Part shown: positions 1 to 13,500 of the stretch, piece by piece
How the letters are laid out: each line of letters begins with the position of its first letter
How positions within the stretch are numbered: the stretch's first letter is position 1
Source: Aquila chrysaetos chrysaetos
Lineage: Eukaryota; Chordata; Aves; Accipitriformes; Accipitridae
Length of the DNA: 64,000 bases
Reading direction: 5' to 3'
Assembly (NCBI RefSeq): GCF_900496995.4
Contig: NC_044004.1
Coordinates: 82,715,538 to 82,779,537 of the forward strand
The notes under the pieces: model-generated
Databases searched by the model: none
The model's input: only the letters and a program-made list of their open reading frames with translations
What the model was told of the DNA's origin: nothing
Position numbers and translations under genes: made by a program

Positions 1-1463
1 TTCCCCCGCCTTTTGTCTTCTGAAGTGCCACATGCGGAGAAAGGCAAATACACCCCTTCTCGCATCCCCAGCCATCCTCTCTCAACCAGGCACAGCTGAG
101 AAAGTTGGAGGATCCTTCACACCAGCCCTGAACAAAATGTTTTTGGTGAGGAGCGCGGCCCAACAGACCACCAGCTGCTGCACAGCAATAGGGCAGGCGA
201 GTCAGTCTGTGACACTAGGCCAGCTTATGCTGGCAACTATTGGAGAAGGTCGAGTTTTTGTTAGACTTGAGAATGTGTAATCTTAACAGTGAGACACAGA
301 TCAGCAAGGCAGAAGCTAACTGGGAGATGGCAGGAAGGTATGTCACTATATGGACATTAGAAATGCTTTTTTTTCCCCAGTTCTTTTACACTTTTCCAGC
401 CTTTCTGGCTACACAGTCGCACACCACCACAGATACAGATATAGTCCAGCAAGAAGGCAGAGAGGAAAACAACAACAGCAGCCATTTCCTTCTGTATTCC
501 ACTGTCATGCACTTAAAATAGCCCTAAAACAGCTGCATCACGGGCAGTTAAATAAGTGGATTTCTACTTCGCTAAAAGCCTTTAGCTGGAGGCACAGTGC
601 AACATGGGACTCGACACAGAGGAAAGTGCGATATGTGAACTCGGCGAGACTCCCAGTTACACTAACACAGAGGCCGTTTGCACGGAGCTCTCTGGGACAC
701 CGACCCTGGGCACAAGAAGGTAGAATTAACACAAACCCGGGAACAGAGCATCTGATCCCATTGCCAAGTTTTCCTCAAACCTTCCCCAGACTTCCAGTCC
801 CGTTTGGGGTGTGAACACAACCAGAGCAAAATACAGAGATTTTTAGAAAGCAAAGCAGCCCACAGGGCTTGCTTATAAAACTGTAACAAGGCAGCACTGT
901 TCCAATACCTGAATCAAATTAAGGGCCACTCCAAACATAAAAAGCAGCAGCTTTCCTTGCAAGGTGGTGCAGGCATAGCCCAGCAGGGCTGGCTTGCAGT
1001 TCCTTAACCCTGTGTTTTCTTTCCTGAAAAACTGTAGCCGCACATCAAGGGCACATTTTGTCAGCTCCTATTCAGCAAGCTCCGGGACTGAAATGGGCCC
1101 CGTATCGTGTTCTGGATAATTAATTAGCCCTGGGACTTACTACCAGGATCTGCATTAATACCATACCCTGCTGGCTTACTCAGAGGCAGGTGGGGGACAC
1201 CACGGCATGGTGCTGCCCTGCACACGTGCTGCAGTTGTCTGCACAGACCCCATTTCCAAGTAGGGCACACAGAGCTGTGTATGTAAAGGCATATAGCTTC
1301 AAATCATTTATTTACTAGTTCTCTTGAGTCTGGACTGAAGAGTTCAAATTTATCACAGTAATTGTCCTCATATCAAAATCCTAAGACAACACCGATACAG
1401 ATAAATACATCGTTTCTTCAATGCCCAGGTACCACAGCAGTGAGTATGAACAGGTCTTGACTT

Positions 1464-1531
1464 AAAAAAAAAAAAAAACAAAACGAAAAACCAAAAAAAC
1501 AAAAAAACCCCAAACCAACCAAAACAAAACC
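1464..1531. repeat. A-rich low-complexity tract
   Basis: A run of 15 A is followed by A-rich sequence with scattered C and one G (AAAAC/AAACC type units) over about 70 bases. It is simple sequence inside the presumed SEPTIN11 intron. There is no flanking element body to suggest a retroposon tail. Confidence 0.8.
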
Positions 1532-4500
1532 AATCATCATTCAACTATGTGATTTCACATGTTGAGTGCACTGGCAACTTGTCTTGGGCTTGGAGTTAGT
1601 AGAGGATCTAAATGAAGCAGGTAAGCGTACTCCTTGAAAAATCCCTATCAGGACTTTTAGCATCCCAACAAGTGCTAGATACACACTGGAATTCCTCACG
1701 GAAACTCTACTGGTCCAGCACCACCAAGGAAGTGTCTATCCAGCATCAACTGGATTGAAAGAGCTGGCTCGGAGCAGCTCGTCTTGATTCGTATGCAACA
1801 TGCACATGCATATGACACTAAGGATATTAAATAAAAGGCCAGAGAAAACATTTCAGATTTAGACAAGTCTACCATTTTACTCTCATGAGCAATGCGTACA
1901 GTTAAGCACAGTTCTGAAATTAACGCAGACAACAACAACAACAAAGCAGGAAAACCAGATTTTAATGCATTCACGGTATGGTCTCATTTTCTGAATGTTA
2001 AGTCATAGCCCTCGCATTTGCTTAGAAAAGGAAAAGGGAATGTGCATAACCCCTTCTGGTACATGAAGCTCTTCTAGGGCGCCACAGCAGTCATTCATCA
2101 TTAATAAGAAAAGGTCAGCAATCAAAGAATAGAGAGGGTTACAAATAATGTTGTTTGCCTTAGCGTGCAGTTTTCTGTCTTCAGCAGGAGCAAAAGTGGA
2201 ATTAAGTTGAACTGAATCTGCATGCAGAGGAAAAGGTCAAGCTTTATTGAATTATTTAGCTGACAGTTTTGAAACATTAGTCCGTAGACTTCAAGTTCTC
2301 AACTGACTCCAACAGCAATAATGTTCCCCACTTGCCTTCTGCAAGTCTTTGTTTTCCTGCCTTTAACAGGGAAAGCCTATACAGAAATTTTCATAAATAG
2401 GACATAGCTTCAAGAAGCAACTCCATATTTTAGCTGAAGTACTTCCTTCCCTCCACCTCATTAATTCCAAATTTTTGTGGTTGCCTTGAAAGACTGTGTT
2501 TTGTCTTTCCAAAAATGCTAATTGGCCAGACCTCTTCCAGAGAAAAGCACATCTGATCTAGGTCCACAGCACAGTCATAACACTGGTATCATTAGGAGGA
2601 GATGGGACCAGAAGGCCACCCTACACCAGGCTTTTTGCCCCCCTTGAGTTTTGCTGCACTGAAAGACTGCTACAGAGACTTAACATTTCTGGACTCGGTA
2701 GGCAGTGCAAGACAAAACATTTTTCTTGTATGCAGCCTGCAGACAGGAATGTTCCCACAGTCCTCTCCATATCCATCACTTGCAAAAGGGTGGGAGCACA
2801 AAGGCATATGATCACCACTACATTGATTACTACTGGTGATGCTCCAAGTCATAAAGAATCCCTGGACAGGACACTGGCAATTGCCCAACATACACTCAAA
2901 AATGTTTGAACTCCATAAATGCATAAGAGAGATGGCTAAATAAACATTTACAGCACCAGAAAAAAGGATTAACTCTCTAGTCACAAGGAATCCAAGGATG
3001 AGCTTCACAGCTCCAGTTTTGGGGCTGTGGCAGAGATAAACTTTTTATTCCAGAGATCTAAACCGACTTCCATGAACATGGAGAGTCCCACTCTGCCCCA
3101 CACCTATTATCTGCACTGGAGTTTATGTTGAGCTATTCCTCCTCACAGACCGGAAAAGGAAAAGGCTTTCCTTGCACTCTAGCTGCTCATGACTAACTAC
3201 AAGTAATACAATGTGAAAGATGTTACAGAACTGCAAGTTCCCACCGCAGCATAGGCCACCAAGGCCTCTTACGCAGCACAGCGAAACTCCCTTCTGAAGC
3301 TGAACATTTCTGTCCTCTCCAGAACATGTCCTCAGCCTCCACTGCAAACAGACCAGCAAGGAAATCCAACTCCCATGACCATTTTTTTTTGCCTGGGCCA
3401 GAGGAGCTACCTACAAAGTCACAGAGATAGATGTTCCACCAAGTGCATGTCTCCAAGAGGGAAGCGAGAGACTAAAATCGCATCTCCTGCTGGAGTCAGC
3501 CTGGGCAGTCCCAGCTAGCACCAAAGTAGAGAAAACATCACTTTTTCTCCCTGTCCCCCCATCCACCCCCCCAACCCCCATACATCAGACCTCTGTGACT
3601 GCAGACAGGAAAGCATGGGTACCATCAACTTCATCTGCTAATTAACTCAGGAGGAGCCCATGTCAGCAAGAAAGTGAAGACAGCCCAAATTAAGCTAGCT
3701 ACCTACCATCTGGAACAAGTCAGCCAGAATGAAGCTTTACAGACTCTACAGCCACAGCAGAGAAACCTCATGCTGCCTCCCTGCCCTGTGCCATGCCACA
3801 GCATGATAATTCAAGGGGATCTTGATGGTGTTGCCAACCAGCATCAGCAAGACACTCCTGCAGCCCTGACTGTTCTCACCTCATGGTTCACCGGCTGCAA
3901 GTCACCCATCCACAGACAGGGATAAAAAGGAGCAGGTTGCCAGCGAGGCTGAATCCCTCTGAAGGCACTAAAAAAGCTGAGGGTTTTTCATAGAAACATC
4001 TTTACACCATTCACAAAGCAGACAGACAGCAATACTGTTTCCTCCCTCCTCCGGACCCTCCGAGCGCTCTCACCTCCAAAGGCGGCTCAGGCAGACACCA
4101 TCACCCTAAAACAAGAGTGGGGATCTCCAGCAGGAGACAAGCCTGAGAACTTGGCACAGCAGGGAGGGACCTTCTCCCAATTACAGGCAATGACACCTAA
4201 CGCTAGGCTTGTCCAGCAAGTTTCTTTTGCAGGGACCTATTTTCCAAACACCTCTATTACTGAGGCAGGAATTCCGGGGGAATAAAATAAATAGTTTCAT
4301 TGGTGCAATTGGGAATATATTATAAAGGCAATGAGGCCACACCACAGCTCATTGGATGCACCAGGTTCCTGAACCGTTTTAGCACAGCTTCCACCCCAGG
4401 GCTGGATCCTGGCAAGAGGCTGAGAATCTGTGCCGGCACAGAGGGTAGGGAGCTCGCGAGCAATTCCCAGCTTGCTAAGAAACCTAACAGGAAAGCAGGG

Positions 4501-7500
4501 TCAGCACCAGACCCCCAACTCCTGCCACGGGCCCTGCCCCGGCACACGACATGTTCCTGGCAGAGCCTCTGAGGCCCCCCTGGGTGCCCCCTTCACAAGC
4601 CCACGCAGCACTTGCATGGCTCCTAGCTGTATTTTAGCTCGCAGCTCCCAGCCTCCAAAAGGCTGGGCAACCTTTCCCACCAGACCAAGCTCAGATTACA
4701 CCGAGAACTTCAATTCCTGTAGTCACCTCAGCTTTCCTTACTCTTTTTATACAAGCTGTGATGATTTCCTTAATGCAGCTTACTTGGCAGGGAGGTGCTC
4801 CTCAGCAGGAAAAGTCATGTTTTAGGCCAGCCACAGAACTTAATTTCTGAAGGCTACAATTTTATCAGCTTGGGTAAAAGTAGCAACGTTGTCTGTATGA
4901 GGGATGTCTAGAAGGGAAAAGCTGCAAAGGAGAAAGGACCTGGAAAAACAGCTAACTCCATGGCATTCAGAATAAGGAACAGCCACACAATTGGCCTTTA
5001 TTTTCTTGTGCTTTTACCTGTCATCAGGCAGGAACACCTACTGAGGCAACTGAAGTAACAAAGCCTACCTGAGTTGGGGGAAATCCAGGACTTAACTTCT
5101 CAGCAAAATGCATGGGTACAGCCAAACCTGTCACTTTAAAACTGCTGCGGCTACACACCCACCTGACTTGAGTGCTATAAACAGGCCTGGCAATGACTAA
5201 GAGGTTTGGTATCACGAACTAATACTAGTTGTGGCCTCAGCTAAAGCTCAGAGATGACTTTCACCCTTCGCGCCTCCGTCTTCTGCCTCCTTCACCAGGA
5301 CTCATGCTCCCTACCAGGCTTTCCACCAAGACGCTAACAATTTCTAAGCAGCTGGGCTCAAAACAGACCTCACTGTGTGTCCTCCATTTCAGTCTCCAGT
5401 GTATTTCTGTGGTCTCCAAGCAAACACATGCACAGTTTTGGACATCTGAGCATGTGTGTGTGCGTTTGCGTGGAGGGGTGTTCACCCAGCTAGGCTCCCA
5501 AGCACTGGCAAGAGCCAAGAGATCATGTAGTCACGCGTAGTTCAAGGGCAGCTTCGAGACTAGCACTTCCCCAGTCCTCCTGGAAATCCAGAGAACAAGA
5601 CACTGCCTTTGCTGTGGGGTTAAGCTCAACTAAAATTGTCTGTACACAAATGCAAGCCAACAAAAGAACTTTTTACTGAAACCGATGCAACCTCCCTAAC
5701 AACTATGCATTTTACACTGGGCACTGTACTACAGAAATCGCTAAAGCCTGTAATAAAGGCAAACGTCAGGCTTAATCTAGAAAGCTACGTCACAGGTGAT
5801 AACCGACTAGGAAAAGAACAACAGAGCACAAACGTGCAGTACAAGCTTTATAATCTGTTGTGCAGACCAGACACCCAGCCTGGAGAAAGCCTTTCCTCAG
5901 CAGCACAGCACTGGCAAACGGCAATTTCCCATCATCAAGGATTTCAAGTAGATTTATTAGTTTAATCCTAATAATGCAAATAAAGCCAGATGCAAAACTG
6001 ACATAAGCCGCTACATGTGGAAAAACCTGCCCGTGACCCCCCTTCATGAATCTCTCATAGTAAAGCACAAACATGTACAGTTGCCCTTTTCCTCCCCCCG
6101 CCCATCCTCTGGAAACTGAGCCAGCTCGGTGCTACCAGGCTGGGTGTGCGAGGGGAACAAGGCTGGCACAGGTGCCATTTCGGTAGCCGATTTCTCTCCC
6201 AATAAACGTGCTTCTGCACTTGCACCCAGCTGGGGGTCCTATCACTTGAGACCAAACTCAATGTTTGCATGCAGGGTTATACCTTCAGGGGTTGGAGCTT
6301 CTTCTCTCTTAAAATTCAATCCCTAAGAGAGAGGCTGCAAGTCCCCCTGCTAACAGCAAGGCTCAAGTGATACACCCAAGTCACACTCCATCTCTCTTTT
6401 CCTCATCCCACTCCCTGGGGTCAGACTACCACCGGTTAGGATGCTGCTCACAAAGTCAAATGCTAGGACACTGATTACTGTCAGCTGAAGGATTCCCAGG
6501 GGGCTGGCATAAACAAGGAGAGAGCAAAGCCTCTCATGGCCCAAGCAGCTGCTTGCTCAAGGCCAAATGGAACTCCCTGCCACTGCAGAGCACCCAGGAG
6601 GCTCAGGTGCTCTGAGCGTGAAGCGCAGTACCGTGGCATTGCTACGCCAGACCTGGTAGACTCCAACCATCGTTAGAGGGTGTGCTTGCTCTGGGCAGTT
6701 TCGTATTCTACAGCCTGCAATCTGTTTGCACATACCTCAAGCTCAGCAGTGTCAGTGAATACCCCCAGCAAGTTTCCAAGAAGTGTATCTAGACTTCAGG
6801 GGAGGAAGCTCATTCTTTAAGAGATGAGATTAATCCCACATTCAACTTCCCACAAACAGCAGTTATGCATCAGCAGTCACGAAAAGAAAGAGCGCCACAC
6901 TAAATTCCTGGGGCTGGGAAGGGAGAAATCTCTTCAAGACTGTCCAACATGAAATGAAAAATAAATAAATAAAACATCAAGGTACCACGCTTCCCCTCAT
7001 GCAAGTAGGTTCAGATGCTACCAGCCTCTGGTATGTTTTCATAAGCTTATCTTTTCTTGGTGAACAATTTTAATTTTTGCTCTAGAAAAAGCAACATACA
7101 TTCCCCAAAACAAAAAACCCCAGGAGAACAGAGAAAAAAAAATATACAGCATAAGGAAATAAGCGAGAGAAAAATATTTTTCTTTTCACTGTTGCTAAGT
7201 TTTATTAACACTAAGTATTATTTTGAACAAATACATGTAGAAAACAAAAACTTCTAAAGGAAAATACTAACATTTCTTTTTTTTTTTTAAACAAACTTAC
7301 ATTAGTGGCTAAATTCCAGACACTAATTAAATGCATCCTATAACCATAAAATCCTGTTCTTACTTATAAATAATTCTGAGACCTTGATCCAAAACCTGCT
7401 ATCAACTTTAGGGGGCACAATGCTCCAGCCGTACAAAGTTTATTCCATCAGGAAAACAAAAACAAACACACACACACAAAAAAAGGCAAAAAATCCCCTA

Positions 7501-10500
7501 AAACCTCAGGAAGCATATTGCACACTAACCTGACAAAAACCACAAAGGTTTTCCAGTACTAAGAGTCCCACGGTCAGCAAGTCTGGTCTCAGAAAACAGT
7601 CCCAGGGTACGCTGGCAGGAAAGGAAATGGCTCTGTCTTACGAGGGGAAATTCAAGAATAAGCCCACAGGTCAGCAAGGGCAATCAGCCCCTGCTCTGCA
7701 CTCCAAGAATATGTCCAATATCACCCATGCAGCAAGCTGATGAAAGACGTTGCACTTGTGTATTGAATGGCACAGAAGAGCAAACTGATTTATAAACTTG
7801 AGTGGGAAGCGGCCATGTATTAAGACCACTATAGACACTTAATCCAATTAATTCACTTAATGACGAATAACTGTCTAACAGACACAGCTATGCTCTGCAT
7901 GGTTTCCATGACTATTCTAAGATCCCTCTGATAAAACAATGCACATCTGTAACTTGGCAGCAGGTTCATCATCAATGCCTGTAATCCTATGGGCTAGATC
8001 AGTGATTTGCCATTTTCCAGGTACTTAAGAGGAAGGGGGTCTGATGGCCTTTGGCCAGCACTCAGGAGCAATGTAAATTAGCAGGCGGAGTTCTCATTTG
8101 GTAACTCACTGATCTGTGGACATGAGACAGAAGTCCCCTTAGAAACTGTCACAAAATATAACATACAGCTTTAATACTTTTTGACCTGATCAAAGCATGG
8201 AGACTTGCATCTCTAAAATGAAGAAAACTTACTTTCTAGTCATTGGATTTTTTCCCCACAGCTATTACCATCAGTAAGGGGGTTTTGTGTTTGGTTCCCC
8301 CCACGCCCAGTGGTTCCAGAAATAGCCTCCCTATAGCTATTTTTTCAAAAGTTCTCTGTCCCAACACAGTCCCTGGCAGAGCTGCGTGTTCAGTGATCTC
8401 ATGGCATATGTCAAAGCTCCAGAACATTTGAGGATTATGTTGCATTTCAACTTGTCCACCAGAAAGACTGACATCTGTAACAAGAGAGACAGTAAGCAGT
8501 CATTCACACACATAGTAGGAGCAACACTTGGCCTGGAAATGAGAGGGGAGATGCTTCCACGGCAGGCAAGGGATAAGCTCCATGAGGACAGCAAACAAGT
8601 TACCCGAGGCTTCTCAAAGCAGCGGCTGCCGGCATAGCCAGGTCTGCACAGCCCCCGGTATCCTGTAGCTGGGAGGAGCGGTGCGCCTTGCTGAGCGCAC
8701 CAATTGTGGACCCAGCTTATTTTGCCAAAACTATGGGGGTAGCTGCGAATGTCATTTTTCCTCCTATGGAACGGGACATTTACTGGCAATGCTCCGCTGG
8801 CCATAAACACTTAATCATGCTTCCCAGCACCACGGCTCTGCCAGGAAGAGGCCTGCAGTAAAAATGTGGTGTGGTTATCAGTCTCTTTCAGAAGAAAGAG
8901 AAGACGCTGTGTGTTACGGCCAACACTTATTTAAAAGATTACGTGCTTTATGTGGGAACACAGGGTCTTTAACCAGAGAACAGTGAACTTGCATTTGAGC
9001 TGGTCACTGACCCCCCACACGGGCAACGCAGAGGTTCCCACCGCTTCAGCAGTGAGCTCGCACCACCGGCACGGCCTCTGCAGAGCTCCAGCAGCCCTAG
9101 GGTAAGGTGGGCAGCACTCTGTGCTGGTCGCTTCCCTACGGGTGACAACTACAGGCTGAGCTTCAACATAGCCAAGTACCTCCTCTCAAGCAATAACATC
9201 CTTCCAGCCCCTGCAGGTCTTTGGAGAGTTTCTGCTTGGCCAGCTTCCATATCTGATGCAACAGCGCAACCTCCACGAACAAACCTGACACAGGAGTTTC
9301 ATCCTCCTGTCTGAAGGCCGTGCCTCCTCCATCCAGTAGGTCAGGCAATAAACCACAAAATGTTCCTGGGCTCTAACACCACCAAAATACCCCTGCAAAA
9401 GACAACCGCGCCAGCTGCTCGGATGCAAGCACTGCTCTATCGTATGACCACATCTGGAGGCATAAGGTGCAAAAACACACCAGGTAGTACAGATTAACTA
9501 CAGCAAGTCTCTTGGTAGCCTTCTGTAATTATTCTCAAAGAAACAAAGGTTCTCACAGCTAAATGGTGCGCATGCACTTTTGCAAAGAGAGAGAGACAGT
9601 CTGAGGGCTTGCAAAGGGGTAGCTATCACCTAAGGTGCTCCTCAGGTGTGATGATACACTTTGTCATTAAAACCAACATGACGGGAAAACGCCAGACTTC
9701 AAAGGTGTTTTCAGCCCTGCCACAGAGCAGCTGGATAAGCAGAGAGCAAACAAACCACAATTAGTGGGAGGCAGGCACTGACCCTGCCCTACACACTGTC
9801 AAAGGCTTCCCATCCACATACCAAGGCTCCCAAATACCTTTGTGAGGCGGACCTTTGGCTTCTGGTATCTTGGTCCTGCTCAGCCTGCAGTGTGGCGACA
9901 GCTTTAATTAAAAGCAGGAGGCTGAAAGGCTGGAAACAGGCAGCGGAACGCTGCTGGGTTCACATCTAGCTCGCAAGTTTGGTGCTGAAGTAAGGCTTCC
10001 ATCTCTTAGCTGCAGAAAAGGCACCCAACACCAAGCTCCAAAGCCAGATAATGGGTCTGTAATGGTACCAAACTGCCTCAGAGCTGTGAGATGAAGCAAC
10101 CTGGCATTTGCCCAGACACTCCAAGTACTTGAAACAAGGGAATTGTCTTCCCAAATGACAGAGAGATTGCAAAGTCTGCTTGGGAAAAGCCGGTAGCTAA
10201 AAACATCTCCCCGTGTTGCTTCCCACTTCTTGTTTGATGCATGAAGAATACTCATATTTAATACATTTCTGCTTACTTCAGAATACCCTGCCTAGAGCCC
10301 AGTGCTGCTCTGCAGAAGAGCCAGTCTTTAGGAACTAAGTGTGACACTTCCAAACATTACCCTGAGCTAATCCAATGTTATTTTTCCTGCAGCAGGCCGC
10401 TGCTCACAAGGCCATTGACAGAGATTTGCAAACCTCTGGCATTCACCCACGTGCATAAATTATTCCATACACAGGCTGCTGCAACATCCATTAGCTGTCG

Positions 10501-13500
10501 ATGGAGCCCTGCTAAAAGGTTGAACTGGAAAGTATCCACCCCCACAGATGAATGAATGTTGGCCACCACATTCTTTGACTGTCCACCCGTCATGCTTGTG
10601 CTTTAAAGGAAAGCAAAAGCAGTCAGGTTCAGACTTACTTTTAATTTCTGCCCTCCTGTCAAGATTTGTGCTGTAGCAATCCATGCCGCTGCTCGTAACA
10701 GACTAGTGTTAAATTAAACCCGCAATTCTAATGTTATTCATTGATACACCCCAAATATGAACAGAACAAATTTTCTAGCCTACTACCCATCTGAATAGTC
10801 CAGCTGCTCAGACTTCTCCCAGACAGTCAAGCTAAACACATACCTGGTAGAATTCAAAGTCTTGCAACCTTATGAGTGTAGACAATACATATTGCACTCC
10901 ACTTTGCTGAAATATATACCTCAAGGACAACTTTCAGAAGGGAAGAATGGAACATTTTGCAAGGCTGTTTCTCTGAATAATAAGCAAGAGGATTTGCCAT
11001 TAGCTTGCATCTCCTGCAGTTACTTTATGCTGTAGCTTTGTATACTCACATTACTCACCTTTCTCATCCTCTTTTCCTCCTAAGAGGTGTCACTCCAAAG
11101 AAGCGTGATCTAGTGCCCAGGTGTGCCAGCCACCTCTCATCCCACTGCCTTGGCAGGAGAGCACAGAGGCAGCTCACGACAGGCTGCTTGCCTGCAGCGA
11201 GATTTGCAAAGGCAGACCGCCAGGCCAGCGCATGGCCCCATTAGCTAGGGTCCCACGCAGGTCACAGGCTGCCCATACCAGATCCCATTTTCTAGGCTCA
11301 ACCTCAATTCCTTTTTTTTAACGGAAGCACCAGGATAGGCAGCAGAGCACATCAGGTATCCCTCTGCAAGTAAAGCACTGAACTGTTTAGCTTGGCCAAC
11401 TAACTATGCCAGCACATACAACATAACAGCTAAGCACGAGTCCACCGTGGAGCAAGAACGACTGTGACAGAAGAGCAGGGGTCCTGCCGAGTGAGCAGGC
11501 TCCACTGCACTGTGCTTCGTCTCTCTGCAGCAGCAAGGCTTTAAAGACCTGACAGGGCAGGTAAATCCTGTCACAACTTTATGGAGCCAAACCTAAGGAT
11601 TCGGGAAGACAAACACACCCAAAGGCAAATTCAGCCGGCTCCGAGCAAGTGTTTCCTGCAGAGGACTAGGCAAGATGAGTTCACACGAAGGAGCTCCCTG
11701 CTCTGACATGCTCTACAACTCCAAGCGCTGCAGACCTGCCTATCCCAAAATTGGGGCACGATTCCCATGTGCGGTGCACGTTTTTGCCCCTGGCTCGAGT
11801 TATTTAATGAGAGATATCAAAGCAAGTGATCTGCTGCTGCGTATCCCTTATTAACACCGCAAAGGCTGGAGATGCAGCAGTCTCCACCTCTGCACTGCTC
11901 AAAGAGGTAGGTAATGCATGAAGCCACAAGCAGCACTGCATGGGTTGCTTATATCCCAGAGCAGCTGAGGTCTGACAGGTAAATAACTGCTCTGGGAACT
12001 TTGTAAGCCTTCAAAGAGGAAGGCTAACGTCCAGCTCTTCCTCACTTCCCTGACTGTCCAGGAGAAAGAGCTGTGTTTGTACATGCAGCGCTAAGGCTCC
12101 CATTCTGCACACCGCAGTAGCAACACAGCACAAGAGCCCGGACCTGTGGCGGGCCAGCACATGTTGACCCCAGGAGTGTCAGTGCAGGCGGGAGAGCAGC
12201 CCTTCCTCGGGTGCATGATGTTTTTACTCACATCTCTTTGGGCCACTCAGTAGCCCCTAAGGGTGCAAACTGGAGGGTAAACCTCAAGAGCAGACTTGCA
12301 CAGTCTTCCTACTTCAACAAAAGCCAGGAGGACAGCACCCATCCAACCATCTCCATCTTCCTTACTAGCACTGAGTGCTACTGAACCCGAGATGCTGGGC
12401 CATGACCCTCCTCTGCAAGGCACTGCACCAAACCAGAAACGCCAGGTCCCCTGCCCTGAACAGCTTTCAATTGCCAAGATATTTCAGCACATACAGTCCA
12501 GAAAAAGACCCATTTACCACAGTTAGCGTAGATGAGGACGGCATCTGCACGCTCTTCTCTTGGGACCACTTACTATGTGTTTTACATAGGGACCAACCAC
12601 CTATTTCATGCCAGAAACATCAACCATTTTTTAGCCTGTGTGAACTTTATACTTCCCTTCATTGCATGTAAGCTGTATCACAGCTAGCCTGCCCGGATTT
12701 ATACTTTTAGCTTTCTGGCTCATCCCACTGGAAGAAATCATCAGGTTGCTTGGTTAGGCTATAAAAAAAATACTGCTTTCCTTAGGTTATATCAAAACCA
12801 AGTAATGCACATCCCACAGAAAAAATGCTTTTCTGAGCTCCATTCCTGGCCAGGCCAAACCCGGGGGGAAATGTAGCTGTGTTCAGCAACAGACAGTAGC
12901 CACACAGACTACAATTTCAAATAATGTTTTTGTTTAAACAACAAAACCAAAACACCTCTGCCTTTGATGTGTAAGTGGTTCTGGCCTACAACAGAGAAAC
13001 TCACCACATGTCTTAGGAATGCTCTACGTGAAAATTGCCCTCAATTGCATTTACATAAACCCTGAGAAACAAGGTCAGCACAGTTATCCACACTGCTCAC
13101 TTTTAAACCCTTCTTCCTTATTGGAATTACTTGTTAAATCTCCTTGGAAACATAACTTGCATATTACCCTATTTGAATAGCTATTTTTTTGAAAGTGTTT
13201 TTAATCAAAAGCATTAGTCTGGCGATGCTTCTGTGCCACAAGATCCCACTAGATTTTGTGCAGTAGAGCTAGGTTTGTAAAGGTGACTGTGGCTGTGCTA
13301 TTAATTCATTCATCACAGCTTTGCACCTTACAAAAGAAGGAAGGGAATTAACACGTGCTTTACAGACGGAGAAAACAAAGGCATACCAAAATGAAGGTAT
13401 GTGCCCAAGACCACCCAGCAAATCAGGAGCTGGAACACTTGCAGCATGCCAGCCACACAAGCCCTAATCCCAAGTGGCTCTTGTAATTAATGGTCTAATA

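Noticed and set aside
8337-8810. Minus-strand frame with an EGF-like string (CRPGYAGSRC)
   Set aside because: The other cysteines of an EGF module are not spaced correctly, no second module follows and no matching acceptor was seen. Judged coincidence.
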